Positions 20,703 through 32,549 of a DNA stretch of 64,000 bases are shown one piece after another. This DNA comes from Neostapfia colusana (taxonomy: Eukaryota > Streptophyta > Magnoliopsida > Poales > Poaceae). Position numbers and translations under genes: made by a program. The stretch lies in contig JASWHV010000013.1 in NCBI GenBank assembly GCA_030760725.1, positions 39,094,699-39,158,698 on the forward strand. Reading direction: 5' to 3'. Every line of letters begins with the position of its first letter. Position 1 is the first letter of the stretch. Under the pieces are notes generated by a model. It made no database searches. It saw only the letters and a program-made list of their open reading frames with translations, and was not told the origin of the DNA.

Positions 20703-21464
20703 ATGATCCGCACCGCCCGCAAGTCCACGGGAGGGAGAGTTCCCGTAGTTGCCCTTGTTCTGAGAGAGGAGAGCCGTCCGGTAACGTATCTCTCCTACGG
20801 GTTGGCAGTAGGAGGCTTGTTGCGCCGTCTTCGACGCATGCTCCAAGCCGCCGGCAACACTGGCAAGCTAATCATACACTATAGCTCCACCAGGACCATC
20901 CGTGAGAAGCGGGAAGAATGGAGTTCAGAAATGAGGATTATCCATGAAAATCAGCTGCTTAAGATCCACCGCTCTCCAGCTTGTCGAGCGACACAGGTAG
21001 GTGCAGAGAAGGATGTCACTTGGGAGGCCATCACCTGCCAGAGTCACATCTACCGTCGCCACCTGGACAGGACTGAGTACATGTATGTCCTCCAGCGTGA
21101 GAGTGGTACAACGGAGTACAAGTACCCGCCAGTGCAGCAGGGGACTTCCCATGAGCACATGGACTTGTGCTTGGAGGATGCTGCTATGCTCAGCACTCGA
21201 CTGCAGGAGTGTCAACAGGAGCTTCAGGATGTACGTGACACCCTGAAGGAGACTGAGGCGTTGCTTCGAGCCAGCTTGAGGGCGAGAGAAAGAGGGGATG
21301 GGAATGTACTGTGTGTCACCATGAATGACACATGGACTCCTAACTCCCCAGATCGCCGGGCGATCAGGCGTCGTCGCACTTCTCCACCAGCAGCCTCCCC
21401 ACCCAAAGCGGAGTCAGAAGGCAGCCGCAATAATGAGGAAGATCCCGAGGAGCCAGCTCAGTGA
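20703..21464 (+). CDS. Y ORF0, unknown protein with coiled coil
   Basis: 253 codons between the PBS and gag, intact from ATG to TGA. I recognise no domain. The N-terminal 60 residues are basic (Arg-rich, RRLRRMLQAAG). A middle segment has CQSHIYRRHLDRTEYMYVLQ. Residues about 155-195 have heptad-like Leu/Glu spacing (LEDAAMLSTRLQECQQELQD), suggesting a coiled coil. The C-terminus is Pro/Ser-rich and then acidic (EEDPEEPAQ). A 3' splice-like site, TTTATGTTTTAG, lies nine bases before the ATG. Extra ORFs upstream of gag are known in some Gypsy elements (for example rice RIRE2), but I cannot show homology. Its survival beside a gag-pol with three stops is notable. Confidence 0.6.
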   Translation: MIRTARKSTGGRVPVVALVLREESRPVTYLSYGLAVGGLLRRLRRMLQAAGNTGKLIIHYSSTRTIREKREEWSSEMRIIHENQLLKIHRSPACRATQVGAEKDVTWEAITCQSHIYRRHLDRTEYMYVLQRESGTTEYKYPPVQQGTSHEHMDLCLEDAAMLSTRLQECQQELQDVRDTLKETEALLRASLRARERGDGNVLCVTMNDTWTPNSPDRRAIRRRRTSPPAASPPKAESEGSRNNEEDPEEPAQ

Positions 21465-21784
21465 TACGAGTAGTGTAGAGTCCTTCCCTTAGTTTAGCAG
21501 GATGTCGAGTAGTCGAGTCGTTACCTTAGTTAATGGTGTGTTAATGCTTGGTGTGTGACGTGAGTTGTGGAAGCCATGGGCGTTTGTCCACAACCTCGTC
21601 TTCAGGTTGTTTTGCTTTGGTGTGTGAACCCATATGAATTAAGAGTGCATTTATGTTCACGTAAGACATGAAATCCTCAGAAAATATAAATGAAATAAGT
21701 TCTCAAAATCTTAAAGTTTAAACAAGCAAAAACTGGTAAGTTAATACGTAATGCTTTAAATTAACATCTGGTTAATCATGATAG

Positions 21785-23239
21785 ATGGCCAGAAGAGGAA
21801 AGGGTCGTGGTGCCAACCCCGCCAACAACAACGATGAGGCTAGCAACACTCATCTTTCTGGAGGCCAAGACAGGGGTGGTCGCCGTGAAGGAGTTGATAC
21901 CATCCACCAAATGCTTGAGAATCAAAATCAGCTCATCCAGAACCTGACTCAAGTGGTGGCCACCTTGCACCAAGCTCCACCTCCACAAGCTGCACCACGC
22001 CAACCAAGGTTGTGTGAGTTTCTGGGAACTCAACCTCCAAAGTTTGCAAGTGCTGCTAAACCCCTGGAGGCAGATGACTGGCTAAAGACCATTGAGAGCA
22101 AGATGAGGATCATACAATGCCAAGGGTATGAGAGGGTGCTGTTTGCCTCTCACCAATTGCATGGACCTGCTGCTGATTGGTGGACCGCTTACGTGGCCAC
22201 CCATCATGACCCTGAGAACATCACTTGGGAAGAGTTCAAGCGTAGCTTCCGCAACCATTACATACCAAGGGGTGAACTCAAAAACAAGAGGAAGGAGTTC
22301 CTGGGATTGCAGCAAGGAAACATGACTGTGAGGGAATATCTCACTAAATTCACTCAACTATCCAGTTATGCCCCACGGGACATAGAGACTGATGAGCAGA
22401 AACATGATTGTTTCGTGGAAGGACTTACCGCAGAAATGCAGTGTGCAATGTCCTCCAACGAGTATGAAAGCTTCCAAAAGATGGTGGACAGAGCATTTGT
22501 TGTAGAAAGGAAGCTGAAGGCCTTGGAAAATGAGAACAAGAGGAAGGCGGGATGGTCACACCAAGCCTCAGGTAGCAACACCTGTCCACGTCTGATGCAG
22601 CAACCCGCAGGGCACACGAGCCGTGCTGCGGTACCCTACTCAGTACCGAGAGGGTACAACCCAAACTTCAGGCCTCCGACAGCGCCAGCACCACCACAAC
22701 GTCAGTTTGGACAGCAGCCTCGCCCTACATATCAACCTCGACCAGCAGTGCAAGGACCCCCAAACCAATCCCAAGACAACAAAGGCCAGGCACCTAAGGT
22801 TGGGGTGCAATGCTTTAACTATGGTGAAGTGGGGCACTACGCCCATAAGTGCCCAAAGAAGAAGCCCGTGCAGCCGCAACAGCAGAATGTAATGCGAGGA
22901 CGGGTGAACCACGTCACCATGGAGGAGGCGCAAGAGGCACCCGACGTGGTAGTTGGTAAGTTTCCTGCCAATTTACACATTGCAACCCTGCTGTTTGATT
23001 CTGGTGCTACCCACTCGTTCATTACCCAAGGGTATGTTAAGAAGCATGACCTAGCAACAACACAAATGAACCATATGCTAGCAGTAAACTCTCCAGGTGG
23101 AGAAATAAGGACAAGACGAATGTGTCCCAAGGTGAATCTAGACATTAATGGGGTAGTATTTACTGCCAACATCATAGTGATAGATTCACAAGGGATAGAT
23201 ATTATTTTGGGCATGGATTTGTTGACCAAACACAAGTGA
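21785..23239 (+). pseudogene. Y gag and protease
   Basis: The ATG follows GATAG directly. Capsid: LEADDWLKTIESKMRII (about residues 91-107), ADWWTAYVATHHDPENITWE, RNHYIPRGELKNKRKEFLGL and YLTKFTQLSSYAPRDIE. A Pro/Gln-rich spacer follows, then the zinc knuckle at about residue 343, CFNYGEVGHYAHKC, whose second Cys is Tyr (TAT at 22820-22822). Protease: LLFDSGATHSFI (active triplet DSG at about residue 405) and DIILGMDLLTKHK. The frame ends at a TGA at 23237-23239, in a position where relatives have Gly; pol continues in the same frame. The break alone would prevent pol translation without readthrough. Confidence 0.9.
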
Positions 23240-23734
23240 ATCATCCATTGTTCGACCAGAACGGTGGAACTAACTCACCCTAGTGGCACAAGAGTAAAGT
23301 TCATAACAATACAAGAGCCTAGGAGGGACATTAAATTAAATCAAGTTGAGGTGAAAGTGGAGGAGATCAGGATTATCAGGGAATACCCAGACGTTTTTCC
23401 GGAGGAGTTGCCAGGTATGCCTCCCGATCGTGAAGTGGAATTCGCGATTGAGCTAGTGCCTGGAACAGCTCCGATATACAAGAGACCTTATCGGATGGAC
23501 TCCAAGCAGCTGGGAGAACTCAAGGATCATTTAAGAGAATTGACGGAGAAGGGGTATATTTGTCCTAGTTCCTCACCATGGGGAGCTCCAGTGATATTTG
23601 TGCCCAAGAAGGACGGAACCCAAAGGTTATGCGTAGACTACCGTGTATTGAATGAAGTAACCATCAAGAACATGTACCCATTACCCCGCATTGAAGACTT
23701 GTTTGATCAGTTGAGGGGAGCTTGTGTGTTCTAG
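23240..23734 (+). pseudogene. Y pol: RT N-terminal part
   Basis: Same frame as gag. After the linker come EYPDVFPEELPGMPPDR, LVPGTAPIYKRPYRM, SPWGAPVIFVPKKDGT and CVDYRVLNEVTIKN, then PLPRIEDLFDQLRGACVF. A TAG at 23732-23734 interrupts exactly before the first RT catalytic motif (KIDLRSGY), replacing the usual Ser. Confidence 0.9.
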
Positions 23735-26254
23735 AAAATTGATCTCAGGTCGGGATACCACCAACTTAAGATAAGGCAAACTGATATTCCAAAGGCAGCT
23801 TTCGTATCTCGGTACGGACTGTATGAATACACCGTCATGCCTTTCGGGCTAACTAATGCCCCGGCATACTTCATGTATCTCATGAACAAGGTATTCATGG
23901 AATATCTGGACAAATTTGTGGTGGTTTTCATAGATGACATTCTCGTCTTCTCCAAAGATGAAGAGGAACATGAGAAACATCTAAGGTTGGTGTTGCAGAA
24001 GCTGAGAGAACACCAACTATATGCCAAGTTGAGCAAGTGTGAGTTTTGGCTTAAGAGAGTTCTCTTCTTAGGACATATAATCTCGAAGGGAGGAATCTCC
24101 ATAGATCCCGCCAAGATCGAGGATGTACAGAAGTGGAAGACCCCTGAGAATGTCGTGGAAGTTCAAAGCTTCTTGGGATTGGCTGGATACTATCGACGAT
24201 TTATTGAAGGATTCACCAAGATCTCGAGACCCCTCACCAAGCTGTTGGAGAAGGGAATCACATTCACATGGACGCCGCAGTGCGAGACGAGTTTTCAGGA
24301 GCTAAAGAAAAGATTGACAACAGCCCCAGTGATTGTTATGCCAGATATGCAAAAGAACTTTTTGGTGTACTGCGATGCCTCTGGAAACGGGTTGGGATGT
24401 GTTCTCATGCAAGAGGGGCATGTCGTGGCTTATGCGTCCCGGCAGCTCCGAAAACACGAGAAGAACTATCCTACACATGACCTAGAACTAGCCGCAGTAG
24501 TACACGCGTTGAAAATTTGGCGGCACTACTTGATGGGGAAGAGGACAAAGATATATACGGATCATAAGAGTTTAAAGTACATTTTCACACAGCCAGATCT
24601 CAACCTCAGACAAAGGAGATGGTTAGAGCTAATCAATGACTTTGATGTGGGCATCAACTATCATCCTGGGAAAGCAAACGTCGTGGCAGATGCTTTAAGC
24701 CGGAAAGTGCAGGTCAATAGGTTGAGCTTGAAGGACATGCCTGCAGAATTGAAGGACGATGTTATAAGACTCAATCTATGCCTGGTGAATAGTGGTGAAG
24801 CCATCGCCATGGAAGTGGACTCCACACTAGAGCAAGACATACGCGATGGTCAAAAGAATGACGAGAAGATACAAGAAATCAGACAACTCATCAAGGAAAA
24901 TAAAGCCCCTGGTTTCAGAGAGGATGAACAAGGTACGGTGTGGCACGGGAAAAGAATCTTTGTGCCTGAAGTAAAGGAGATCCATGAATTGATTTTGATG
25001 GAGGCTCACGATTCCGACTATTCCATTCATCCTAGGAGTACGAAGATGTACCAGGACCTCAAGAGCAGGTATTGGTGGTATGGCATGAAGCGAGATGTCG
25101 CGGAACATGTTGCCCTATGTGACCCATGTCAGTTGGTGAAAGCGGAACATCAACGACCCGTGGGATTATTGCAACCACTCAAAGTGCCTGATTGGAAAAG
25201 GGAAGAAATCGGTATGGATTTCATAGTGGGATTGCCTAGGACCCAATCAGGATATGATTCGATATGGGTCATCATCGACAGGCTAACCAAGGTAGCTCAT
25301 TTCATCCCCGTAAAAGAAAGCTACAACGGATCCAAATTGGCAGAGTTGTACATGTCAAGGATCGTGTGTTACCATGGAGTACCAAAAAAGATAGTGTCGG
25401 ATCGAGGGACACAGTTCACCTCAAGGTTCTGGCAGAAGCTGCATGAAACCATGGGAACCCATCTGAACTTTAGTTCTGTCTATCATCCCCAAACTGACGG
25501 GCAGACGGAAAGAACCAATCAGATCCTTGAGGATATGCTGAGAGCGTGTGCACTCAAAAACAATCGGAGTTGGGATAAGAACTTACCGTATGCGGAGTTC
25601 TCCTATAACAACAGTTATCAGGCTAGCATGAAGATGTCACCATTTGAGGCTTTGTATGGGAGGAAGTGCAGAACTCCCCTATTTTGGAACCAAATGGGGG
25701 AAAGTAAAGTGTTTGGACCCGAGGTACTACAAGAAGCCGAGGCGAAAGTGAGGGAAATCCGCAACAACATGAGGATAGCACAAACACGACAAAAGAGCTA
25801 TGCCGATGTATGGAGCAGAGAGCTCGTTTTCAAAGTGGGGGACTATGTCTACCTCAAGGTGTCCCCTATCCGAGGACTTCGTCAGTTCAAGGTGAATGGG
25901 AAGTTATCACCTCGATACATCGGAACCTTTCAAGTTCTGGAGAGGAAAGGAGAAGTGGCGTATCAACTAGAATTACCGGCTCGCCTATCGGATGTGCATG
26001 ACGTATTCCATGTGTCACAGCTCAAGAAATGTCTGAGAAAACCTGAGGAGATGTTACCCATGAATGAGGTTGACGTAGCTGAGGATCTGTCTTATGCCGA
26101 GCAACCATCCAAGATTTTGGAGACAATGGAACGCCTCACAAGAAATAAAAGAATCCGGATGTGCAAGGTGCAGTGGATGCATCACTCGGAAGAGGAAGCC
26201 ACATGGGAGTGAGAAGACAAGCTTAAGGCACAGTTTCCGGAATTGTTTTCTTAG
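23735..26254 (+). pseudogene. Y pol: RT core, RNase H, integrase, chromodomain
   Basis: The RT core continues with KIDLRSGYHQLK, MPFGLTNAPAYFMYLMNK and VVVFIDDILVFS. RNase H: FLVYCDASGNGLGCVLMQ, ASRQLRKHEKNYPTHDLEL, IYTDHKSLKYIFTQ and ADALSRK. Integrase finger: HPRSTKMYQDLKSRYWW and CDPCQLVKAEHQRP. Core: GMDFIVGLPRTQSGYDS, KIVSDRGTQFTSRFW, HPQTDGQTERTNQ (catalytic Asp, Asp, Glu). C-terminal: VSPIRGLRQF, LSDVHDVFHVSQLKKCL. The chromodomain ends in KVQWMHHSEEEATWE, where a TGA (26210-26212) precedes the last 13 codons; the original stop is at 26252-26254. Two stops (23732 and 26210) apart, it is complete. Confidence 0.92.
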
Positions 26255-26285
26255 AACCACCAATCTCGAGGACGAGATTTCTGTT

Positions 26286-26299
26286 AAGGGGGGTAGAGC
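26286..26299 (+). promoter_or_regulatory. Y polypurine tract
   Basis: AAGGGGGGTAGAG immediately before the 3' LTR start TGTAACACC. It follows the CGAGGACGAGATTT motif shared by chromovirus 3' ends. Confidence 0.9.
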
Positions 26300-28266
26300 T
26301 GTAACACCCCAAAACCTGTTAAGAGGGGAATTTAAAATTTTTTGGACGTATTGCATGTGGTGCAGAAATTCAAATTCAAATTGGAATTCAAATTAAACTC
26401 AAAACAGAAAAGAAAAAAAAAGAAAAAAGAAAAAAACAAACCCTGCTGGCTAGTGGGCCGAAACCCACCAGCTGGCCCACCTCACCCCCGCGCCAGCCCG
26501 CAGCCGCGCGCCCCGTTTTCTTCTCACTGACGTGTGGAGCCCGCCATCTTCTTCCTCCTCTCGCGCGCGCGCTCGGCCGACCGGGACTCCTCTCTCCTCC
26601 GAATCGAAACCACCCCGGATACTCGTGTATCCCAGCCGAATTTCGGTTCTAGACGACGCAAACTCGATCACAACCGAATGCTGCCCTTCCCCGGCTATAT
26701 AAACACCGGCATCGTCCCGATTTTCACCCGCGATCGGCTGTTTTTCCTCCCGGTGAGAACCGAAGCTCCGATCACCGTTTTCTCTCGATCTTTGCTCGGG
26801 TTCTCTGATCTAACACGCCGATCGTGTTCCACCGCCTCCGGGGAATCACGCAGGTGCAGAAAACTCGGTGGTTTGCGCTTCAAACACAGCGTCGACGAGC
26901 ATCGCCGTGAATTCACCTCGGACCTTGTCACCGACCGCCTTCCAGAACCTCCGAGCTCAAGAAAAACCCCGAGGTGAGATCCCCGACCTCCCCTCTACCG
27001 ATCTATGCCATGAAATCCCAGTTTTAGGAAGAATTGACGAAGATCCGAAGTTTTCCGGCGAGATCGCCGCCTTCCGCCGCCGTGCGCCACCGAGCAGCGC
27101 CGCCCGCGCACGGTCAGGGTGACGTGGCCGCTTGTGCGCCATCTATTTTAAATCGCACGGTAGAACTTAAATCCCCGCATACCGGTTCGACGTTATAATC
27201 TCAGCCGTCTGTTTTAAATCGGACGGTCCACGTCAGCCCCGCATTATAAAGGCCGGGATTCTTACGCGCTACCCCTTGGGGATCTCAGAAAATACGAGCT
27301 AGCCCCAGAAACTTCTGATCTAGCCCCTGGAAGTTCAGAAATTCATGTAAATTCAATTAAAAATCAGTTTTAGCCCCTGGACTTAATAAAAATTAGGAAA
27401 ACCCCTCTGTTATGTGTAGTTAGACCCCTGGAGATTTATGAAATAACATAATAGATCCTGTAGTGGGGTGAGTTTACCTTTTTAACCCTATATGATATTA
27501 AATATAGGAATTTGAATATGTGATTAGTATTTAAAATTTAAAAGATGGGACAAACACATTGTAAATTCAAATTTAAACCCTCATAGCACTTGGAAAACTT
27601 TGGAGTGAGTTAAAAATAGATTTTAAGCTGAAATGAATCTGTCTAATTGATTATTCACATTTATTAGTTATAGGGACACATTTTTAGGTTAGAGAATAAT
27701 TCTGAAAATTGGTAAAATAAATGTAAATTAGTTCACATCAGAGGAGAAGTTGAAAAATATATTTTTTAATATTTTAGGTCAGAACCTATTCTGTTTAGAT
27801 GATGTGTCTTACTATTTTCATAATAAAGTTCACAATTAGGTATAGAAAATAAATCTTAAAATATAGGAAAATAGGTATGCATAACTAGAAAATGATAAAT
27901 GAAGTCTCCAAATCCAAAGATTTCAGTTTAGGATTTGGTAGAAGATCTGAAAACCCATTTGGAGTTGGAAAATACGTTCCATGCATACTTGGTAGCTAAG
28001 ATGTGTATCAATTGAATATAAGGAATTTGTTCAAATTGGAAATTCATATATAGTGTGCAAACATAAATCTGAATACAAAAGTTAGAAAACATATGAACAT
28101 GTTTAAAAGTGCATGTAAGCCAAAAATCAACACACATAGAGTAACCCCAACACATAGAAATGTGAATGACTTTCATAGATGTGAATGTGTGGTTTGTATG
28201 AAGTGAAAGTGTGAACTATGTCTTATGGATTCTTGTTTTTTTTGCTATGTGTGTTGACATGAGTAG

Positions 28267-28335
28267 AACCTGCCCCAGAGCAAGTTCTCCCCTTCCAAGA
28301 CCAAGACTTTCCATTCTCAGAGCAGCAGGAAGAAG
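28267..28335 (+). other. Candidate LTR exon A (Y 3' LTR)
   Basis: 69 nt, same boundaries as the 5' LTR copy (acceptor GAGTAG, GC-type donor GAAG/GCAAGT). It is open in the shared frame. Confidence 0.5.
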
Positions 28336-29378
28336 GCAAGTGTCCTTGACCACTTTGATCCTATGCTAGGATATGTAGATAGAATTATTTGCATTGTCAA
28401 TTGAAATATGAAACCCATGCTAGGAAGTTTCCCTAGAATTGCATTATCTTGTTTTCCTTGTAGCTTGGGATTGGGATTTATTTTATCATATCATTCATTT
28501 ACATGCTTATGCTTAGCCATGCTTAGAATGATATAATTGGGATATGAGATCATCAAATTGTTTACCTTACTCTTGAATGAGATATTATGAGTTATGTAGA
28601 GGTAGGGATCAAGGCAAGTTGGATGATTTGGTTGGTGCTGGGTGCACGAGACTCGGGTTTGTGTTTAGTACTTGCCTGGATCCTAAGGACCGGTTCATGG
28701 AGCATGTAACCTGGCTTTACCGTGCCAACCACATGCTGAGATGGGGCAGCTTGGCCAATTAATTACGTGTATCCCCGGCGTAGTATGGGTGTGTTGGATG
28801 GTGCGGGGAATAGGTGTCAGCTGGACTACCGTATGAACCGCAAAGCTCAAGAGGGGGCCACTGCAGCGGGGTTGGAGCCTCTTGTATGCTGTTAGGGGTG
28901 AAACCTTAGTGGGCCCACGCTCGTCGGGAATCCCTTTGTAAAGGCTTCGTAGTGATCTCCTGGCTACACACCTGGGAAGTGTGAATGTGGTTCGTGGCCA
29001 CTGGCATAATGGAGGTTCTTTTAGTCCACCCGGCAATGGGGGATGAAATCACTACATGTGGGTACAGTGGTGCAAACTCTGCAGAGTCAAAACTGTCATG
29101 ACAGCCGTGCTCACGGTCAAGAGCGGCTTGGACTTATTCATGATTAGAGGATGATGGCTTTGGAAGTTGTGGATGTTAAGCGGGGAGCTTAACATTGGAA
29201 ATGATGTTATGGTTATTTGATTATGATGATGGGATGGGAGATTGGGATCATTTCACCTATGTAGTAATGTAGGCGCTTAATAATCTAAGGTGATAGGTAT
29301 TAATTGCGTAGTGCTATAACCATGAGTTCAACCTCTCCTTGTTCTAGCCATGCATGACATAACTTTCCCACACTTGCA

Positions 29379-29395
29379 GAGTACCATCGGTACTC
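29379..29395 (+). promoter_or_regulatory. Conserved stem-loop before exon B (Y 3' LTR)
   Basis: GAGTACC-ATC-GGTACTC, identical to the 5' LTR copy although the base before it has changed (TTGCAG instead of TTGCTG). Confidence 0.6.
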
Positions 29396-29431
29396 AACCT
29401 TGCATATTTGTTGGTTTATATTGCTGCTCAG

Positions 29432-29490
29432 GTCAAGAGAATGATGTGGTGTTTAATGATCAAGACTTTGGAACCGAAGAAGGTTTCTAG
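29432..29490 (+). other. Candidate LTR exon B with stop (Y 3' LTR)
   Basis: 59 nt from the GCTGCTCAG acceptor to a TAG at 29488-29490, with the same frame and length as in the 5' LTR. One coding change is seen (Pro codon of the FGPEEGF end altered). Confidence 0.5.
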
Positions 29491-29742
29491 GTTCATGGAG
29501 TCCCCCGGGCAACGCCTGTGATGGAGCCCACAAGAATAATATTCCGCTGCTATTTTATTTACATGTTATGAACTTATTATCGTCCATCGAGACGTATGCA
29601 TTGTAAGACATATTTATATTCGACACCTGGCTTGTAATAAATGATGCTTCACTATTTGTCATCACATGTATGAGAAAATGATCCTGGCATACATGTGATA
29701 TTCACTCGGTTGATCTTCGGAAAAACCGGGTGTGACAGAAAC

Positions 29743-30216
29743 TCTCCTTGAATTCAACCCAAGTAATAGTCTCCGGGTTGTCATGAGCGTTGCATAGAGC
29801 GTCCCACAATCAGCGGCAGCTCCCATAAGTTGGTCCGATGCGAAGAGAACCTTATCTCGGTCATTGCACTAAACTATGGCCAGCTTCTTCTCCATGGACT
29901 TCAACCAATCATTGGCCTCCATGGGGTCATTAGCTTGTGAGAAAGTAGGCGGTCGAGTCCTCATGAACTCTCCCAGCCTGTTGTGAGCCGGCGTTGGTGG
30001 CGGTGGTGGTGCAGGAACGGGGTTATTGTTGTTGTTGGCTTGCAGCTGACCCAAAGTTTGGATCATGGTTTGCATAAGCTGGTTCTACATGGCCATCAAC
30101 CGTTCCATGTTGTTTGCACCAGCTCCGGGGTTTTCATTCTCAGGAACCTCAACGTGGTCATCCTCTTGGTTGCCACGGACATTCCTCCCTTGATGGCCGG
30201 CGTTTCCTCTCACTAT
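29743..30216 (-). pseudogene. X1 gag N-terminus
   Basis: The minus strand encodes the start of X1 gag: VRGNAGHQGRNVRGNQEDD, then a Met/Gln-rich stretch, a Pro-rich stretch, and LGEFMRTRPPTFSQANDPME with ANDWLKSMEKKL, the conserved capsid N-terminus. The expected start codon is ATA (30214-30216) rather than ATG, directly after a splice-acceptor-like CTCTCTCACAG. A TAG at 30085-30087 interrupts the frame. The reading continues across element Y to 17043. Confidence 0.85.
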
Positions 30217-30467
30217 CTGTGAGAGAGAGTTGAGTAGAATAGAGGTTTGAAGATTTAGATGGATCCCCCTAACTATATGCATCGAGGTGAATGGACTATA
30301 TATCATCCTATATGAGGATGTGAACAAGTGCCATAGCATGTCACATCTCTCTATGATGTGTGGATATGGACAACGCTGAAACATCCCACAACTCATACTA
30401 AACACTCAATCACAAGCAATCATCACAAAAGTCCAGCACACAACTCCTATTCAAGGCTTACTCAATG
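30217..30467 (-). other. X1 leader, unique part
   Basis: Untranslated leader of X1 between the PBS-derived repeats and gag. I see no ORF0 here, in contrast to Y and Z. A pyrimidine-rich acceptor-like site abuts the gag start. Confidence 0.6.
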
Positions 30468-30780
30468 GTGGTCCTATGTGGTTTGGGGTGATACCAATCT
30501 GTGACCAATCTGCGACTACCAATTTGTGACTTTGTCCTATGGTCAATGGGATTCTAATGCCAATCTATGCATCCTACCTAGGCTTGCATCCTATGTTCAG
30601 CGTGGCTCCTAATACCAATCTGCGACTAGGCTTGCGTCCTACGGTCAACCGTGGTTCTGCTACCGATCTGTGATCAATCTAGGCTTGTGACCTACAGTCA
30701 ACCGTGGTTTCTAAAACAAATTGTGACCTATCTAGGCGTGTGACCTACGATCAACCGTGGCTCTGATACCAATCTGTGAC
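30468..30780 (-). repeat. Tandem PBS-containing repeat in the X1 leader
   Basis: Six degenerate units of about 43-63 bp at 30468-30530, 30531-30582, 30583-30630, 30631-30683, 30684-30736 and 30738-30780. In plus orientation each has CCTA.GGTCAACCGTGG, then a relative of CTCTGATACCAATCTGTGAC. The last unit is the real PBS plus the LTR end; the others are altered copies of the same stretch. Confidence 0.8.
30759..30771 (-). promoter_or_regulatory. X1 primer-binding site
   Basis: The minus strand reads TGGTATCAGAGCC three bases inside the LTR edge at 30775. It is an exact match to the complement of the initiator tRNA-Met 3' end. Confidence 0.93.
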
Positions 30781-31091
30781 GCCCCTGTTCCAAGAGAACC
30801 TCTTGGAACCGAGACTGATGCGTATGTGTGCCTAGGATGTTCATCACACATATACATATAATCCACAAACTGAATTCAGAATATATATAACCACGAATGA
30901 ATAGATTCAAGTACTTTATTACATCAATCTTTATTGCAGAGGAAGTCTAATCTTAGCAGCAGAAGTCTTATTCTAGTAGCGGAAGTCTTTATTCTAGCAG
31001 CGGAAGTCTTCTAAACTATTGCGGAAGCAACTAAGCAGCAGCAGCGGCTCCATCCCTACTCCACAGGCAAGGTTGAGGATAGATCATACGC

Positions 31092-31126
31092 CTAATACTC
31101 CATGTGGTCTTCATAGTACTCCTCTC
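31092..31126 (-). other. Candidate LTR exon B with stop (shared X LTR)
   Basis: The minus strand has acceptor CAGCAACAG, then 35 nt encoding (after the junction Gly) EEYYEDHMEY and TAG. A stem-loop GAGTAC-GTCAT-GTACTC lies just upstream (31159-31175). A longer version of this exon exists in S1. Confidence 0.45.
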
Positions 31127-31158
31127 CTGTTGCTGATGATGTATGATAATGCAAGGGC

Positions 31159-31175
31159 GAGTACATGACGTACTC
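31159..31175 (-). promoter_or_regulatory. Conserved stem-loop before exon B (shared X LTR)
   Basis: A 6-bp stem GAGTAC/GTACTC with a 5-nt loop, preceded on the minus strand by CACTTGCT. Loop sequence differs between X copies (33006-33023, 37639-37655, 44384-44401) while the stem is kept. Confidence 0.6.
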
Positions 31176-32549
31176 AGCAAGTGCGGAAAGTATGACATGT
31201 AGCTTACAACAAGGTAGGTATAAAAAGGCTCATTGCATAAAAGCAAAGTTTATTTCACAAAACATGGTAAAACAGCAACTAGCTTTAAGTGAATGTAATC
31301 CCAACATGTATTTAAACATCAACATACCTCCATCATGATTTACCACTTTTCATGTCTCAACCAGACATTTATCTTGCTCAACTTTTCACATGCTCATGAA
31401 TACCATCTTGTATTCACTACCATCTCTTCTCATATTAAATTCCGTCTCGTACAGAGACCAATGCTCATTGCCATGACTCAACAGTCATGCAACCAATCTC
31501 CTTACCCGGACTCAACAGTCCCAAAACCATTTTCATTACCAGGACTCAACAGTCCCGAAACCAATTCCAAAGACCAAACCAAAACAAACCAATAACCAAA
31601 CCAATTACCATCCCAATAACCATCCCATCTAATCATGTGGGTTGTCTAGGCGCTCATGACCGTAAGCTCGGCTATCATGATAGTTTTAGACTCTGCAGAG
31701 TTTGTACCACTTTACCCACAAGTTTGTGATTTCGTCACCCGTCGGCGACTGCAGAACCTCCATTATACCAGTACACAACCGTCGGTGTATGGCCAAAAGA
31801 TCACAAAATAGCCTTTACAAAGGGGTTACTTGATGTATGGACTCACTAAGGTCTCATCAGCAGGCTAGAATCTCCAATTCTCCCACCCACGGGCCCCCTC
31901 TTGTGCCATGCAGTTCCTAGGGCAGTCCTCACTTGACTCTCATTCCCCACGCCTTCCACAGTCCATAACAATCTAGCAACATACCTAATTAGTCAGCTAA
32001 GCCGCACCCATATTTGGCCTTGTGGTGACACTGTATTCCTGGCATGGCTCGCATGAACCGGTCCTTAGATCTACGGCAAGTAAACCACCATCTCATTCTA
32101 CCTCATCCACAAACCAAGCTTGCCTAGATCTCCCTCCGATTCATGTCCATTATCAACATCTATTTCTCATTAACATTATTCATACGAGTGCAGTTAGCTA
32201 GACACATTCTATCGCTTCCCATATCCCGTAGATTAGCGAAGCAAAAAGCAAAAACGACCATACCCGACTCATCAACTGTCCTGGTGTGACACCCTGGTTC
32301 TGAGAGGAAACCCCTCGGAACCGAGACTGTTGCGTATGTGTGCCTAGGATATTCATCACACATACACATATACTTCACAAACTGAATTCAGAATATATAT
32401 AACCACGAATAACAGGGTTTATTACAATGTCTCATGAGTCTTGGACTCATTCTAGCAGCGGAAGTCTTATCTTAGCAGCGGAAGTCTTATTCTAGCGGCG
32501 GAAATCTTTATTCTAGCAGCGGAAGTCTTGTAACTAGTGCGGAAGCAAA

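Larger units (their letters stand above)
17044..29737 (+). mobile_element. Complete Ty3/Gypsy chromovirus Y inserted in X1 gag
   Basis: 12,694 bp with LTRs at 17044-20474 (3431 bp) and 26300-29737 (3438 bp), TGTAACACCCC...GGTGTGACA. The TSD GAAAC lies at 17039-17043 and 29738-29742. The internal order is PBS, ORF0, gag, protease, RT, RNase H, integrase, chromodomain, PPT. The order and the chromodomain place it in the Tekay/Del-like part of the chromoviruses. Its polyprotein is close to that of X and more distant from Z. LTR divergence is a few percent by eye, so it is younger than X but older than Z. Confidence 0.95.
26300..29737 (+). repeat. Y 3' LTR
   Basis: 3438 bp, collinear with the 5' LTR. 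It has a TATA box at 26696-26703, a donor at 26973/26974, exon A at 28267-28335, a stem-loop at 29379-29395, exon B at 29432-29490, a poly(A) signal at 29636-29641, and ends in TGTGACA before the TSD GAAAC. Confidence 0.93.

Noticed and set aside
24827..25108. Antisense ORFs within pol of Y (and similar shadows within Z and C1)
   Set aside because: They are shadows of the coding strand, with no start context, no domain and no match to element organisation.
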